From positions 62,001 to 126,000 of the forward strand of contig NZ_PIPI01000007.1 of assembly GCF_003987315.1 (NCBI RefSeq): a stretch of DNA of 64,000 bases, in the 5' to 3' direction. This document shows, one piece after another, positions 43,458 through 51,215 of the stretch. The stretch comes from Aliidiomarina haloalkalitolerans. Lineage in GTDB: Bacteria; Pseudomonadota; Gammaproteobacteria; Enterobacterales; Alteromonadaceae. Every line of letters begins with the position of its first letter. Within the stretch, counting starts at the first letter, position 1. Both the position numbers and the translations under genes were made by a program. Under the pieces are notes generated by a model, which saw only the letters and a list, made by a program, of their open reading frames with translations, did not search any database and was not told the DNA's origin.

Positions 43458-43495
43458 AAAGGGCTCGGTGGTTTAACTGCCGAGCCCTTTTTTGA
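43458..43495 (+). terminator. Intrinsic terminator after glnA
   Basis: An 11-bp stem AAAGGGCTCGG (43458-43468) and CCGAGCCCTTT (43480-43490), then TTT. It separates high-level glnA transcription from glnLG, as in E. coli. Confidence 0.9.
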
Positions 43496-43524
43496 TCCTA
43501 GCGACCGACGCTTGGATTGCGAAT

Positions 43525-43541
43525 TGCACCAATTTGGTGCA
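43525..43541. promoter_or_regulatory. NtrC site upstream of glnL
   Basis: TGCACCAATTTGGTGCA has perfect NtrC half-sites and differs from consensus only at two central A/T bases. It lies 38 bp before the glnL ATG. By analogy with E. coli glnLp it probably represses the glnLG promoter (autoregulation). Confidence 0.85.
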
Positions 43542-43579
43542 AACTGCCTACCCAAGCACTGTGTAGGTGAGGAAAAGCA

Positions 43580-44689
43580 ATGACCGTCTCGCACACCGCA
43601 ACACTGACTACAGAATTTACAACCGCATTAGCCGATCAACTGGTGACGGCGATTCTCGTGCTCGACGGTCAACTGAAAGTACATTATGCCAATGCCGCAG
43701 CCGATGCGATTTTCGCTGCCAGCGCAAGACGCCTTGAAGCCACACCGCTTGACAGCCACTTGCGTTACAGCAGTTTTGACTTGTCGTTACTGAGTGGCGT
43801 CCTGCAGTCGCAACAAACGATTTCCGACAGTGACGTGACTTGGGTATTCCATGACGGCAAAGCCATGAATGTGGAATTGACCGCGTCAGTTGCCGAAGTG
43901 CCCGGCTTAGGCCTCACCATTCTGCTCGAGATGCGCCAAATTGATTTAATTCGGCGGATTAACCAAGAGCAAACCCAGCAACATCAGCTAGCGGCTGCCC
44001 AGCAGTTGGTACGCGGTTTAGCGCACGAAATTAAAAACCCATTGGGTGGACTGCGCGGTGCAGCGCAATTACTCGATGCGCAGTTGCCAGATAACCAACG
44101 CGAGTTTACCCAGCTGATTATGGCGCAGGCCGACCGCTTGCGTAACCTAGTTGACCGCCTATTAGGACCGAACCGCCCAAGCCAACGGCGTTGGGTCAAT
44201 ATTCATGAAGTTCTCACCCGCGTCCTCGACCTAATTCAATTAGAGTGTCCGCCACAAGTTACCGTACGCAAAGACTACGACCCCAGTATTCCGGCGATTT
44301 GGGTCAGCCCCGAGCAGGTCGAACAGGTGCTCCTGAATTTAGTCAAAAATGGGCTCGAAGCGATTGGCGAGCAAGGCACCATTGTGGTGCGCACGCGCAT
44401 TAGTCACCAAGAAACGATTTATGGCACCCGCTATCGTCAGTGTTTGCTGATTACTGTGCAAGACGACGGGCCCGGCGTGCCAAGTGAGCTGCGCGATACC
44501 TTGTTCTATCCGTTAGTGAGCGGGCGTGAAAACGGCTCTGGCTTGGGCTTATCGATTGCGCAGTCACTGGTGCACCAGCACGCTGGTAAAATCGAACTCA
44601 ACAGTCGGCCACAATGTACCGAATTCACTGTGTACTTGCCGTACCAACAGCCACCCAGCCAAGGTTCGGAAGAGGAGATTGAGCCATGA
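43580..44689 (+). CDS. glnL: Nitrogen regulation histidine kinase NtrB (NRII)
   Basis: A soluble kinase/phosphatase that controls NtrC in response to PII (nitrogen status). It has 369 residues. The N-terminal PAS domain (about 12-115) includes VTAILVLDGQLKVHYANAAA. The DHp domain has the phospho-His in GLAHEIKNPLGGLRGAAQLL (His about 152). HATPase_c: N box QVLLNLVKNGLEAI, G1 DDGPGVP and G2 ENGSGLGLSIAQSLV. It starts 130 bp after glnA and ends overlapping glnG as ATGA (44686-44689). Confidence 0.96.
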   Translation: MTVSHTATLTTEFTTALADQLVTAILVLDGQLKVHYANAAADAIFAASARRLEATPLDSHLRYSSFDLSLLSGVLQSQQTISDSDVTWVFHDGKAMNVELTASVAEVPGLGLTILLEMRQIDLIRRINQEQTQQHQLAAAQQLVRGLAHEIKNPLGGLRGAAQLLDAQLPDNQREFTQLIMAQADRLRNLVDRLLGPNRPSQRRWVNIHEVLTRVLDLIQLECPPQVTVRKDYDPSIPAIWVSPEQVEQVLLNLVKNGLEAIGEQGTIVVRTRISHQETIYGTRYRQCLLITVQDDGPGVPSELRDTLFYPLVSGRENGSGLGLSIAQSLVHQHAGKIELNSRPQCTEFTVYLPYQQPPSQGSEEEIEP

Positions 44690-46158
44690 GTGCGTATCAG
44701 GTTTGGATTCTCGACGACGACAGCTCAATTCGTTGGGTGCTTGAGCGTGCATTCACCGCCGACGCCGGTTGGCAGCCGCGCTTATTTGCTGAACCAGAAG
44801 CCTTGTTGACGGCGATGACCGAAGTCAGTGCGAGCAAGCAGGCAACCCCGGATTTAGTGATTACCGATGTGAAAATGCCGGGCCTGAACGGCATGGAAGT
44901 CCTGCGCCAGTTGCAACAACAATGGCCAGATTTGCCGGTGATAGTGATGACCGCACACTCGGACTTAGACAGCGCAGTCAAAGCCTTTAAAGGCGGTGCT
45001 TTTGAATACTTGCCCAAGCCTTTTGACCTGCACGAAATGCTCGCGGTGGCGAGCCGAGCGGTGAAAGCGCGGGAGCAGGAGCAGCAAGTCAGCGTTGGCG
45101 ACAATGCAGCAGAAACGCAACAAGAAACCGGCATTGTTGGTGACTCGCCGGCAATGCAAGAGGTGTTTCGGGCCATTGGACGCTTGTCGCGTTCGAGTGT
45201 CACCGTGCTCTTAACCGGTGAAACCGGTACCGGTAAAGAGCTGGTCGCCCGCGCCCTACATGACCATAGCCCGCGTGCCGAGAAGCCGTTTGTGGCGTTA
45301 AATATGGCCGCTATTCCAAGTGAGCTGATAGAGTCCGAGCTTTTTGGGCACGAGAAAGGTGCGTTTACCGGCGCTCAATCACGGCGCCCGGGGCGTTTCC
45401 AGCAAGCCGATGGCGGCACCCTGTTTCTCGATGAAATTGGTGACATGCCTTTAGCGGTGCAAACACGTTTGCTGCGCGCGCTCGCAGAAGGACAGTTTTA
45501 TCCGGTGGGTAGCCATCAATTGGTGACCGTTGATGTGCGGGTTATCGCCGCCACCCACATTGATTTGCGCAAGGCCATAAGCGATGGTGATTTTCGTGAA
45601 GACCTTTACCATCGCTTAAACGTGATTCACTTGCAGCTACCGAGTTTAGCGCAGCGACGAAGCGATATTCCGGCGTTAACGGAACATTTTTTAGCGCGCG
45701 CGGCCGAAGAATTACAGATGCCGGTAAAGCGTTTGAGCAAAAACGCCATGGCGACCATGACGGCCGCTGAATGGCCCGGTAACGTTCGCCAGCTCGAGAA
45801 CGCTTGCCGCTGGATCACTGTGATGGCCAGTGGCGACTTGGTTGATGTAGATGAGTTACCGCAGTTAACTCGCAGCCCAAGTGACGGGACTAGCGACGCG
45901 ACTGGCGTTGGTTTGCAAACCGTAAGTAGCAGCGACTGGCAAACAGCCTTACGATTGGCGATTCGCGACGCATTGGCCGGCACAAATAATCAAGACTATC
46001 CTAATGGGTGGTCGAGCTTGAGCGAAAGCATTGAACGCATAGCTATCGAAGAGGCGCTCGCAGCGACCGGTGGACACAGACAGCAAGCCGCAGAACGACT
46101 CGGTTGGGGGCGCAATACCCTGACTCGGAAAGCCAGTCGTCTGGGGTTGAACAAGTAG
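44686..46158 (+). CDS. glnG: Nitrogen regulator NtrC (NRI), sigma-54 activator
   Basis: A bacterial enhancer-binding protein activated by NtrB. It has 490 residues. Receiver domain (about 5-120): DDDSSIRW, phospho-acceptor in LVITDVKMPG. AAA+ domain (about 145-375): Walker A GETGTGKELVARALH, the sigma-54-contact loop GAFTGA, Walker B GGTLFLDEIGD. The C-terminal Fis-type HTH ends EEALAATGGHRQQAAERLGWGRNTLTRK. It should bind the three NtrC sites found here (41793-41841, 43525-43541) and drive glnA from the sigma-54 promoter. Confidence 0.97.
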   Translation: MSAYQVWILDDDSSIRWVLERAFTADAGWQPRLFAEPEALLTAMTEVSASKQATPDLVITDVKMPGLNGMEVLRQLQQQWPDLPVIVMTAHSDLDSAVKAFKGGAFEYLPKPFDLHEMLAVASRAVKAREQEQQVSVGDNAAETQQETGIVGDSPAMQEVFRAIGRLSRSSVTVLLTGETGTGKELVARALHDHSPRAEKPFVALNMAAIPSELIESELFGHEKGAFTGAQSRRPGRFQQADGGTLFLDEIGDMPLAVQTRLLRALAEGQFYPVGSHQLVTVDVRVIAATHIDLRKAISDGDFREDLYHRLNVIHLQLPSLAQRRSDIPALTEHFLARAAEELQMPVKRLSKNAMATMTAAEWPGNVRQLENACRWITVMASGDLVDVDELPQLTRSPSDGTSDATGVGLQTVSSSDWQTALRLAIRDALAGTNNQDYPNGWSSLSESIERIAIEEALAATGGHRQQAAERLGWGRNTLTRKASRLGLNK

Positions 46159-46170
46159 CGATTTACGTTT

Positions 46171-46185
46171 GTAAAGAAGGCGAAA
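46171..46185 (+). promoter_or_regulatory. Possible CpxR box upstream of the cpxR-like gene
   Basis: GTAAA-N5-CGAAA (46171-46185) matches CpxR consensus GTAAA-N5-GTAAA with one mismatch, 65 bp before the regulator start, consistent with autoregulation. Confidence 0.35.
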
Positions 46186-46250
46186 AGTCACTCGCATGGA
46201 AATGTAAAGACGCTAGATTGCTAGTATTGAAACTAAAAAGGATACGACCC

Positions 46251-46946
46251 GTGGTACATATCTTGTTAATCGATGACGATGTTGATTTAGGTAACATGCT
46301 AACTGACGTGTTTGCTCGTGAGGGAATTAAAATCACTCACGTAGAGGACGGCAAAGCCGGTTTAGCCAAGGCGACGAGTGACCCATTCGCGCTTATTTTA
46401 CTTGATATTATGTTGCCAGAGATTGATGGTTTACAGGTTCTCAAGCAACTGCGCCAAAGTGGGGTCGAGACGCCGGTATTGATGCTAACGGCACGTGGTG
46501 ACGACGTTGATCGCGTGGTTGGTCTTGAGCTCGGTGCCGATGATTACTTGCCGAAGCCGTTTTATCCGCGGGAACTGATTGCACGCGTCAAAGCATTGCT
46601 GCGCCGGAGTAAAAACCAAGACTCGAAACCTGTGGTGGAAATGTTACGTTTTGCCGGTTTTGAGCTCGATACGACCAATGCCAATGCAAGTTGTGATGGC
46701 GAAGCCTTAGTGTTAACACCGACCGAATATGAAGTGCTGCGCCAGCTGGTGATGCACCATGGGCAACTGGTGACCAAAGAGATGTTGTCAGCGCAAGTGC
46801 TGGGTCGTCAGCTTGGCCCATTCGACCGTTCGCTCGACGTCCACATTAGTAATATCCGCAAAAAACTACCAACGCATCCGGATCGGATTCAAACCGTGCG
46901 CGGTCGTGGTTACCGCGTGATGGAACCAGAGCTACTGGAAACCTAA
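46251..46946 (+). CDS. cpxR: CpxR-like envelope-stress response regulator
   Basis: A 231-residue OmpR-family regulator. Receiver (about 1-118): HILLIDDDVDLGNML, phospho-Asp in ALILLDIMLPEIDG, and MLTARGDDVDRVVGLELGADDYLPKPF, very like E. coli CpxR. The winged-helix domain (about 130-228) includes LTPTEYEVLRQLVMHHGQLVTKE, QVLGRQLGPFDRSLDVHISNIRKKLP and RGRGYRVM; the LGxxLxPFDRxxDxHISNxRxKLP stretch is a CpxR hallmark. GTG 46251 is preferred (AAGGA 8 nt upstream) over the longer frame from 46104 that overlaps glnG. The partner kinase follows 3 bp downstream. Confidence 0.88.
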   Translation: MVHILLIDDDVDLGNMLTDVFAREGIKITHVEDGKAGLAKATSDPFALILLDIMLPEIDGLQVLKQLRQSGVETPVLMLTARGDDVDRVVGLELGADDYLPKPFYPRELIARVKALLRRSKNQDSKPVVEMLRFAGFELDTTNANASCDGEALVLTPTEYEVLRQLVMHHGQLVTKEMLSAQVLGRQLGPFDRSLDVHISNIRKKLPTHPDRIQTVRGRGYRVMEPELLET

Positions 46947-46949
46947 ATC

Positions 46950-48314
46950 ATGGTTGAACGCCGTACCCGTTGGTATCAGTCGCTGACATTTCGACTGCTG
47001 ACGATATTTTGGTTACTGATTCTACTGACAGCGGCGGCGGCGTTTTCAGTCATTTTGTATTTAGCGCGTCCACCGGGGTCAGAGCCCATGAGCGAAGAAT
47101 TCAATCGCTCGCTGGCTCCAATTCTTACCCATCCTTCCAGTGCCGGCTTGTTGCAACCTGGCCGCTTGCTCGTTGGCCAATACCGTTTGATTGCCGTTGA
47201 GCGCGAGCAGTGGGAATTTACCCCAGGCTTGTCTCAGCGCGAAATTGCCGCTGCGGTGCAAGTGTATTCTCATGCGGAACCAGTACAACTTGTAGTGGGC
47301 GACAGCGTGTATGCAGGACCTTTAGACAGTAATGAAGGTGCGGTTGTGGTCAGCCGACCGGCGACCGCTAGCGAATTGGCAGCGGTGCAAGAAAGCCAAG
47401 CCGATCGTGATTTCTTGCCACGTTTGTTGCTGCTGTCGGCGATTGCATCGTTTATTGGCGCCTTAATTTTAGGTTGGTGGTTTGTACGGCCACTGAAACA
47501 ATTGCGCAATGCGACAAGACAAGTCGCAGCGGGTGTGGCTGAGCCGAACTTGAAGCGCTTACCGCGGCGGCGAGACGAACTAGGTGAACTTGCCCGCACG
47601 CTGCAGCGCACTGCATTAGACTTAGCCACCTCGCGGGACGCCCAACGGCGGTTACTCAGCGATGTCTCCCACGAGCTGCGCTCCCCGGTAGGTCGCTTGC
47701 AAGTGGCGCTCGACTTGCTAGAAACCCCAGAGCTTCGGCAGAACCGTAACTACAAGCAGTTGCATAAAGACATTTATCGACTCGGCATGATTATCGACTC
47801 GATTCTCTGGCTGTCGCGCCTTGAGAATGGCCTTGAGAAATTGGTGAAAGACCAAGTGGATGTGCAGGCTTTGTTGCGCGAGCTGAAAGACGACCTCGAC
47901 TATTTCTACATTGCTCAGCTGGGTGAAGAAGGCTGGCGTGGACGCATTGAATTGCCAAGCGGCCAGCTCGAGCCCGTGGCTACAGACCCAGTGCTGTTGC
48001 GCATGATAGTTGAGAACCTAGTGCGTAACGCGTTCCAGTACGGCCCGCTCGATGGTGTTGTCACCATTCACGCATTCGCCGATAAAGAGACCTTTACGCT
48101 GCAAATTCGTGACCAAGGCCCAGGCGCGCCAGAAGAAAAACTCGCCAAACTATTTGAACCGTTTTATCGCGGTGACCCGTCGCGGCATCATGGTGCCGGC
48201 GTTGGTTTAGGTTTGGCGCTTTGCCAGCGTGCTGTGGCAATCCTTGGTGGCCAAATTCATGCCCGCAACCACCCCGATGGTGGCCTTGAGGTCAGCGTCG
48301 AGTTCCCCCGCTAG
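46950..48314 (+). CDS. cpxA: CpxA-like sensor histidine kinase
   Basis: A 454-residue inner-membrane kinase paired with the regulator just upstream. Two transmembrane helices (about 13-37 and 152-174) flank a periplasmic sensor of about 115 residues. HAMP linker: VRPLKQLRNATRQVAAGVAEPNL. DHp domain: phospho-His in LLSDVSHELRSPVGRLQVALDLL. HATPase_c: ENLVRNAFQYGP, DQGPGAPEEKL and GAGVGLGLALCQRAV. The DHp segment is close to E. coli CpxA. No cpxP gene is next to it. Downstream (48349) is the second copy of the palindromic element. Confidence 0.87.
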   Translation: MVERRTRWYQSLTFRLLTIFWLLILLTAAAAFSVILYLARPPGSEPMSEEFNRSLAPILTHPSSAGLLQPGRLLVGQYRLIAVEREQWEFTPGLSQREIAAAVQVYSHAEPVQLVVGDSVYAGPLDSNEGAVVVSRPATASELAAVQESQADRDFLPRLLLLSAIASFIGALILGWWFVRPLKQLRNATRQVAAGVAEPNLKRLPRRRDELGELARTLQRTALDLATSRDAQRRLLSDVSHELRSPVGRLQVALDLLETPELRQNRNYKQLHKDIYRLGMIIDSILWLSRLENGLEKLVKDQVDVQALLRELKDDLDYFYIAQLGEEGWRGRIELPSGQLEPVATDPVLLRMIVENLVRNAFQYGPLDGVVTIHAFADKETFTLQIRDQGPGAPEEKLAKLFEPFYRGDPSRHHGAGVGLGLALCQRAVAILGGQIHARNHPDGGLEVSVEFPR

Positions 48315-48348
48315 GCCGCTTGCTAACTCACCCCAATCACGTACAATT

Positions 48349-48395
48349 CATTAGGAACCGTAGCTGGAATGGCATTCCAGCTACGGTCCCTAATG
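48349..48395. repeat. Palindromic element copy 2
   Basis: Two 23-nt arms (48349-48371 and 48373-48395) are complementary with one mismatch around a single central base. It is identical in layout and nearly in sequence to copy 1 at 31762-31810. It lies 34 bp after the cpxA-like gene and 24 bp before the lysophospholipase start. Confidence 0.95.
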
Positions 48396-48419
48396 GTTGT
48401 CGCAACGAGTGGAGGCGGT

Positions 48420-49460
48420 ATGTTGCAGGGGTTTGCACACGAGTCATTAGCACAAAACGTATTGTCGGTCCGGCCGAAGGATACGGATTCTGAGTGGTCG
48501 CAATGGGCGGCTCAAGAACTTACGAAGTTCTATCGCAGCATTGAACACAGAGAATTTACCAGCCGCGACGGCAAGGAAATTCATTACGGTTTGTGTAGAC
48601 CTGAAAACCCTCGAGGCTGGGTCGTGATTTCGCCAGGCCGCGTCGAGTCGTATATTAAATACCAAGAAGTTGCCCTCGAATTTGTTGCCGAAGGCTATGC
48701 GGTTGCGATGATCGACCACCGTGGTCAAGGCCATTCCGCTCGTCTCACAGCCAATCAGCAGCAGGGTCATGTCGGCCGTTTTCTCGACTATGCCGAAGAC
48801 TTCGCCGAGTGGTTAGCGCTGTTAAAAGCTGAATTTGCTGACAAGCCCGTTTATTTGCTTGCCCATTCCATGGGTGGCGCAATTAGTATGACCTACCTGC
48901 AACAAGTTGCCGGCCGCCATGGCTACCCACCGTCACCTTTCCAAAAAGCTGCATTAAGTGCGCCCATGATGGGAATTAACACTGCCCCTTGGCCGCTGTG
49001 GTTGGCAAAACCGATGACGCGTTCGTTAGCAGCGTTAAATCAGTTTTTGTCGCCGAAACGACATTGGTATGCTCCGGGTACCGGTGATTATCAGAAAGAA
49101 GCCTTTGCGGTAAATCGTTTAACGCACAGTGAAGCCCGCTACGACTGGTTTTCGCAAATGTACCAAGACTTGCCCGCGATTAAAGTGGGTGGGCCGACGA
49201 ATCATTGGGTTGCAGAAGGTGTACAAGCTGCGGAGCAGGTGGTGCAACTCGCTGAGCGAGTGGATATTCCGGTGCTGCTGTTGCAAGGTGATCAGGACAT
49301 TATTGTGGCGGCAGAACCACAGCAACGTTTTGTCGACAAATTAGCGCACCCGGCTAGCCGCTTAGAACCCATTGCCGGGGCGAAGCACGAAATTCTGATG
49401 GAAACCGATGCTATTCGGACGCCTGCTTTCACACTGATTCAGCGCTTTTTTAGTAGCTAG
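48420..49460 (+). CDS. Alpha/beta hydrolase, lysophospholipase PldB-like
   Basis: A 346-residue protein of the monoacylglycerol lipase/lysophospholipase L2 group. The catalytic Ser lies in LLAHSMGGAIS (HSMGG form of GxSxG), Asp probably in LLLQGDQDIIV and His in AGAKHEIL. The cap region includes SAPMMGI and DHRGQGHSAR, a typical oxyanion-side motif. No signal peptide is seen, so it acts in the cytoplasm or at the inner-membrane face. ATG 48420 (GGAGG 4 nt upstream) is used; the longer frame from 48369 would read through half of the palindromic element. It faces the truncated trmL across a 1-bp gap. Confidence 0.88.
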   Translation: MLQGFAHESLAQNVLSVRPKDTDSEWSQWAAQELTKFYRSIEHREFTSRDGKEIHYGLCRPENPRGWVVISPGRVESYIKYQEVALEFVAEGYAVAMIDHRGQGHSARLTANQQQGHVGRFLDYAEDFAEWLALLKAEFADKPVYLLAHSMGGAISMTYLQQVAGRHGYPPSPFQKAALSAPMMGINTAPWPLWLAKPMTRSLAALNQFLSPKRHWYAPGTGDYQKEAFAVNRLTHSEARYDWFSQMYQDLPAIKVGGPTNHWVAEGVQAAEQVVQLAERVDIPVLLLQGDQDIIVAAEPQQRFVDKLAHPASRLEPIAGAKHEILMETDAIRTPAFTLIQRFFSS

Positions 49461-49461
49461 C

Positions 49462-49881
49462 CTAGAGGCCGCCAGCAAAGCCCTGTTGGCGCCAAGCTTC
49501 GTAACTTAAAATCGCTACCGAGTTGGATAAATTCAGCGACCGGTTATTTGGCATCATGGGTAAACGTAAGCGCTGCTCCGGTGCGATTTGCGCCATCACA
49601 TCGACAGGCAAACCGCTGGTTTCCGAACCAAACAACAACACGTCACCCGGCTGAAAGGTCACATCGGTATAGTTGCGGGTACCTTTGGTGGTGATTGCGT
49701 AAATGGTGTGACCAGCAAACTTTTCGGCAAACGCAGCAAAGTCAGGATAACGCTCCACACGACTCAAGTCATGATAGTCGAGCCCCGCACGACGCAGCTT
49801 CTTTTCTTCAAAATCAAACCCTAACGGCTCAATTAAATGCAAGGTACAACCGTTATTAGCGGCAAGGCGGATGACGTTCAT
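49462..49881 (-). pseudogene. trmL: trmL lacking its 5' end (tRNA 2'-O-methyltransferase fragment)
   Basis: A SPOUT-family tRNA (cytidine/uridine-34 2'-O)-methyltransferase. About 139 residues remain, from [20 protein letters not shown] to the C-terminus, with the knot motifs [13 protein letters not shown] and [18 protein letters not shown] intact. The first ~17 codons (the strand and P-x-x-x-x-N-x-G segment before NVIRL) are missing. At 49879-49881 an unrelated sequence supplies an ATG just before the first trmL codon. A complete diverged trmL lies 189 bp away in the opposite direction (50071-50535). Residual translation is possible, but the protein would lack beta strand 1. The break coincides with the left border of the metal-resistance island. 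Confidence 0.85.
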
Positions 49882-49907
49882 CCTTACTTCCACCAGCGGT
49901 ATGTACT

Positions 49908-49934
49908 TTTTGTTAGCCCAGATTACCAAAACAG
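49908..49934 (+). repeat. Left 27-bp inverted repeat of the island
   Basis: TTTTGTTAGCCC-N8-AAAACAG. The same 12 + 8 + 7 layout occurs in reverse orientation at 56104-56130. The outer 12-mer is found once more, in the right-end orientation, at 49991-50002. It starts 26 bp from the trmL break. Confidence 0.7.
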
Positions 49935-50070
49935 CTCTCCACGCCTTTGAAATCAAGTATTACAAACACAATACATTAGCTAACAAAATGGGGCTAACAA
50001 AATTTTGGCGTGGTCGTGACGCCCGCATGTCGCTAAAATCACATTATATAAAGAATGGAGTAGATTATTA

Positions 50071-50535
50071 ATGTTGAATATCGCCTTATTTAATCCAGTT
50101 ATGGCTGCTAACGCCGGCAATGTGATCAGGCTTTGTGCGAACAATGGCTGTACGTTGCATTTAATCGAACCACTTGGCTTTGACCTCGAAGAGAAGAAGC
50201 TACGCCGCGCAGGGCTGGATTATCATGATCTGAGCCGCGTAGAACGGCATCCAGATTTTGAATCATTTAAACAGGCTATGGGGGAGCGCAATATTTATGC
50301 GATTACCACCAAAGGCACGCGTGGCTATAGCGAGGTTCAGTACCAACCGGGTGATGTATTGCTATTTGGTTCTGAAACGAGTGGCCTAGCCCCAGAAGTC
50401 ATGGAACAAATTGCCCCTGAAATGAGGTTGCGTATTCCAATGATGCCAAATAATCGTTCACTGAACTTATCTAACACTGTTGCCTTGGTTAGTTATGAGG
50501 CATGGCGGCAACTTGATTTTATCAATGGAAAATAA
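50071..50535 (+). CDS. trmL: Complete second copy of TrmL (tRNA Nm34 methyltransferase)
   Basis: A 154-residue SPOUT methyltransferase that modifies the wobble nucleotide of tRNA-Leu species with SAM. It is complete: [62 protein letters not shown]. By eye it is roughly 75% identical in protein to the truncated resident copy, so it is a diverged homologue rather than a recent duplicate. ATG 50071 is preceded by GAATGGAG about 9 nt upstream. It is carried inside the island next to the left inverted repeat, plausibly restoring the function lost at the insertion site (inference). Confidence 0.93.
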   Translation: MLNIALFNPVMAANAGNVIRLCANNGCTLHLIEPLGFDLEEKKLRRAGLDYHDLSRVERHPDFESFKQAMGERNIYAITTKGTRGYSEVQYQPGDVLLFGSETSGLAPEVMEQIAPEMRLRIPMMPNNRSLNLSNTVALVSYEAWRQLDFINGK

Positions 50536-50656
50536 TGGCGTAGAAAATGCCTAACTTACAGAAGCCGATGTCTTGTCAAATGGATTCGGATCACTTTTTA
50601 TCATGCCCGAAATGCAGCAATAGAAGCTTCAATTTAACTCGCACACGATTTTGGTA

Positions 50657-51102
50657 GTGTTCAGAATTCTGTGTCATCTCGATAAACTATATAAAAAAGA
50701 GATGATACATGACCAAACCAGACTTCGATATCGACGCCGCCTTAAAGCAATTGCGTGAAGGCAAAGACCTTACTGGTAAAGACGGTATCCTAACACCACT
50801 CATCAAGCAGCTGACGGAAGCAGCCATGCAGGCTGAGCTTGACGAACAAAGCGCAGCCAAATCGCAAAAATGGCTCGACCGCTAAAACAGTAAAAAGTCC
50901 CGCTGGTAGCTTTGAGTTGAATACACCACGCGACCATGCGGGGACCTTTGAGCCTCAGCTCGTGAAAAAGCACCAGACGCATTTAACAGATGAGCTCGAG
51001 CGTAAAATTATTGCGCTGTTTTCGCTGGGTACCAGCTATCAAGATATCCGCATGCACATCGAAGACTTGTACGGTATTCATGTCTCGAACGGTATCAGAT
51101 AA
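50657..51102 (+). pseudogene. IS256-family transposase remnant, frameshifted and truncated
   Basis: The left end GTGTTCAGAATTCTGTGTCA (50657-50676) is typical of an IS256-family terminal repeat. A transposase N-terminus starts at ATG 50709 (MTKPDFDIDAALKQLREGKD) and hits a stop after AAKSQKWLDR. The family sequence continues in another frame as NRKNGSTAKTVKS, FELNTPRD, GTFEPQLVKKHQTHLTDELERK and YGIHVSNG, ending at 51102. The frame change is consistent with one extra A at 50859-50861. The catalytic DDE part and the right terminal repeat are absent, so it is dead. Confidence 0.85.
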
Positions 51103-51215
51103 CCCAATAAAGACATGCAAAACAGACACCTGCAAAAGCTTTTATAAAGTAAACCTTTTTTAAAGATGCTGAATACCTCCACTGCAAGCAGCGCTTCTAA
51201 TGGCCGGACTAATTG

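Noticed and set aside
48369-48419. N-terminal extension of the lysophospholipase gene
   Set aside because: It would start inside the palindromic element; ATG 48420 has its own GGAGG site and the family does not need the extension.
49462-49881. Treating the short trmL as an intact gene with a leftward start at 49956
   Set aside because: The extra N-terminus is island sequence unrelated to SPOUT enzymes; the conserved first strand is missing, while a complete copy lies next to it.
49979-50006. Integron attC-like sites (GCTAACAAAA repeats)
   Set aside because: The orientation of the GTTAGCC/GGCTAAC arms is opposite to the attC R'/R'' order, and no paired right-hand core site follows. Better explained as element ends.
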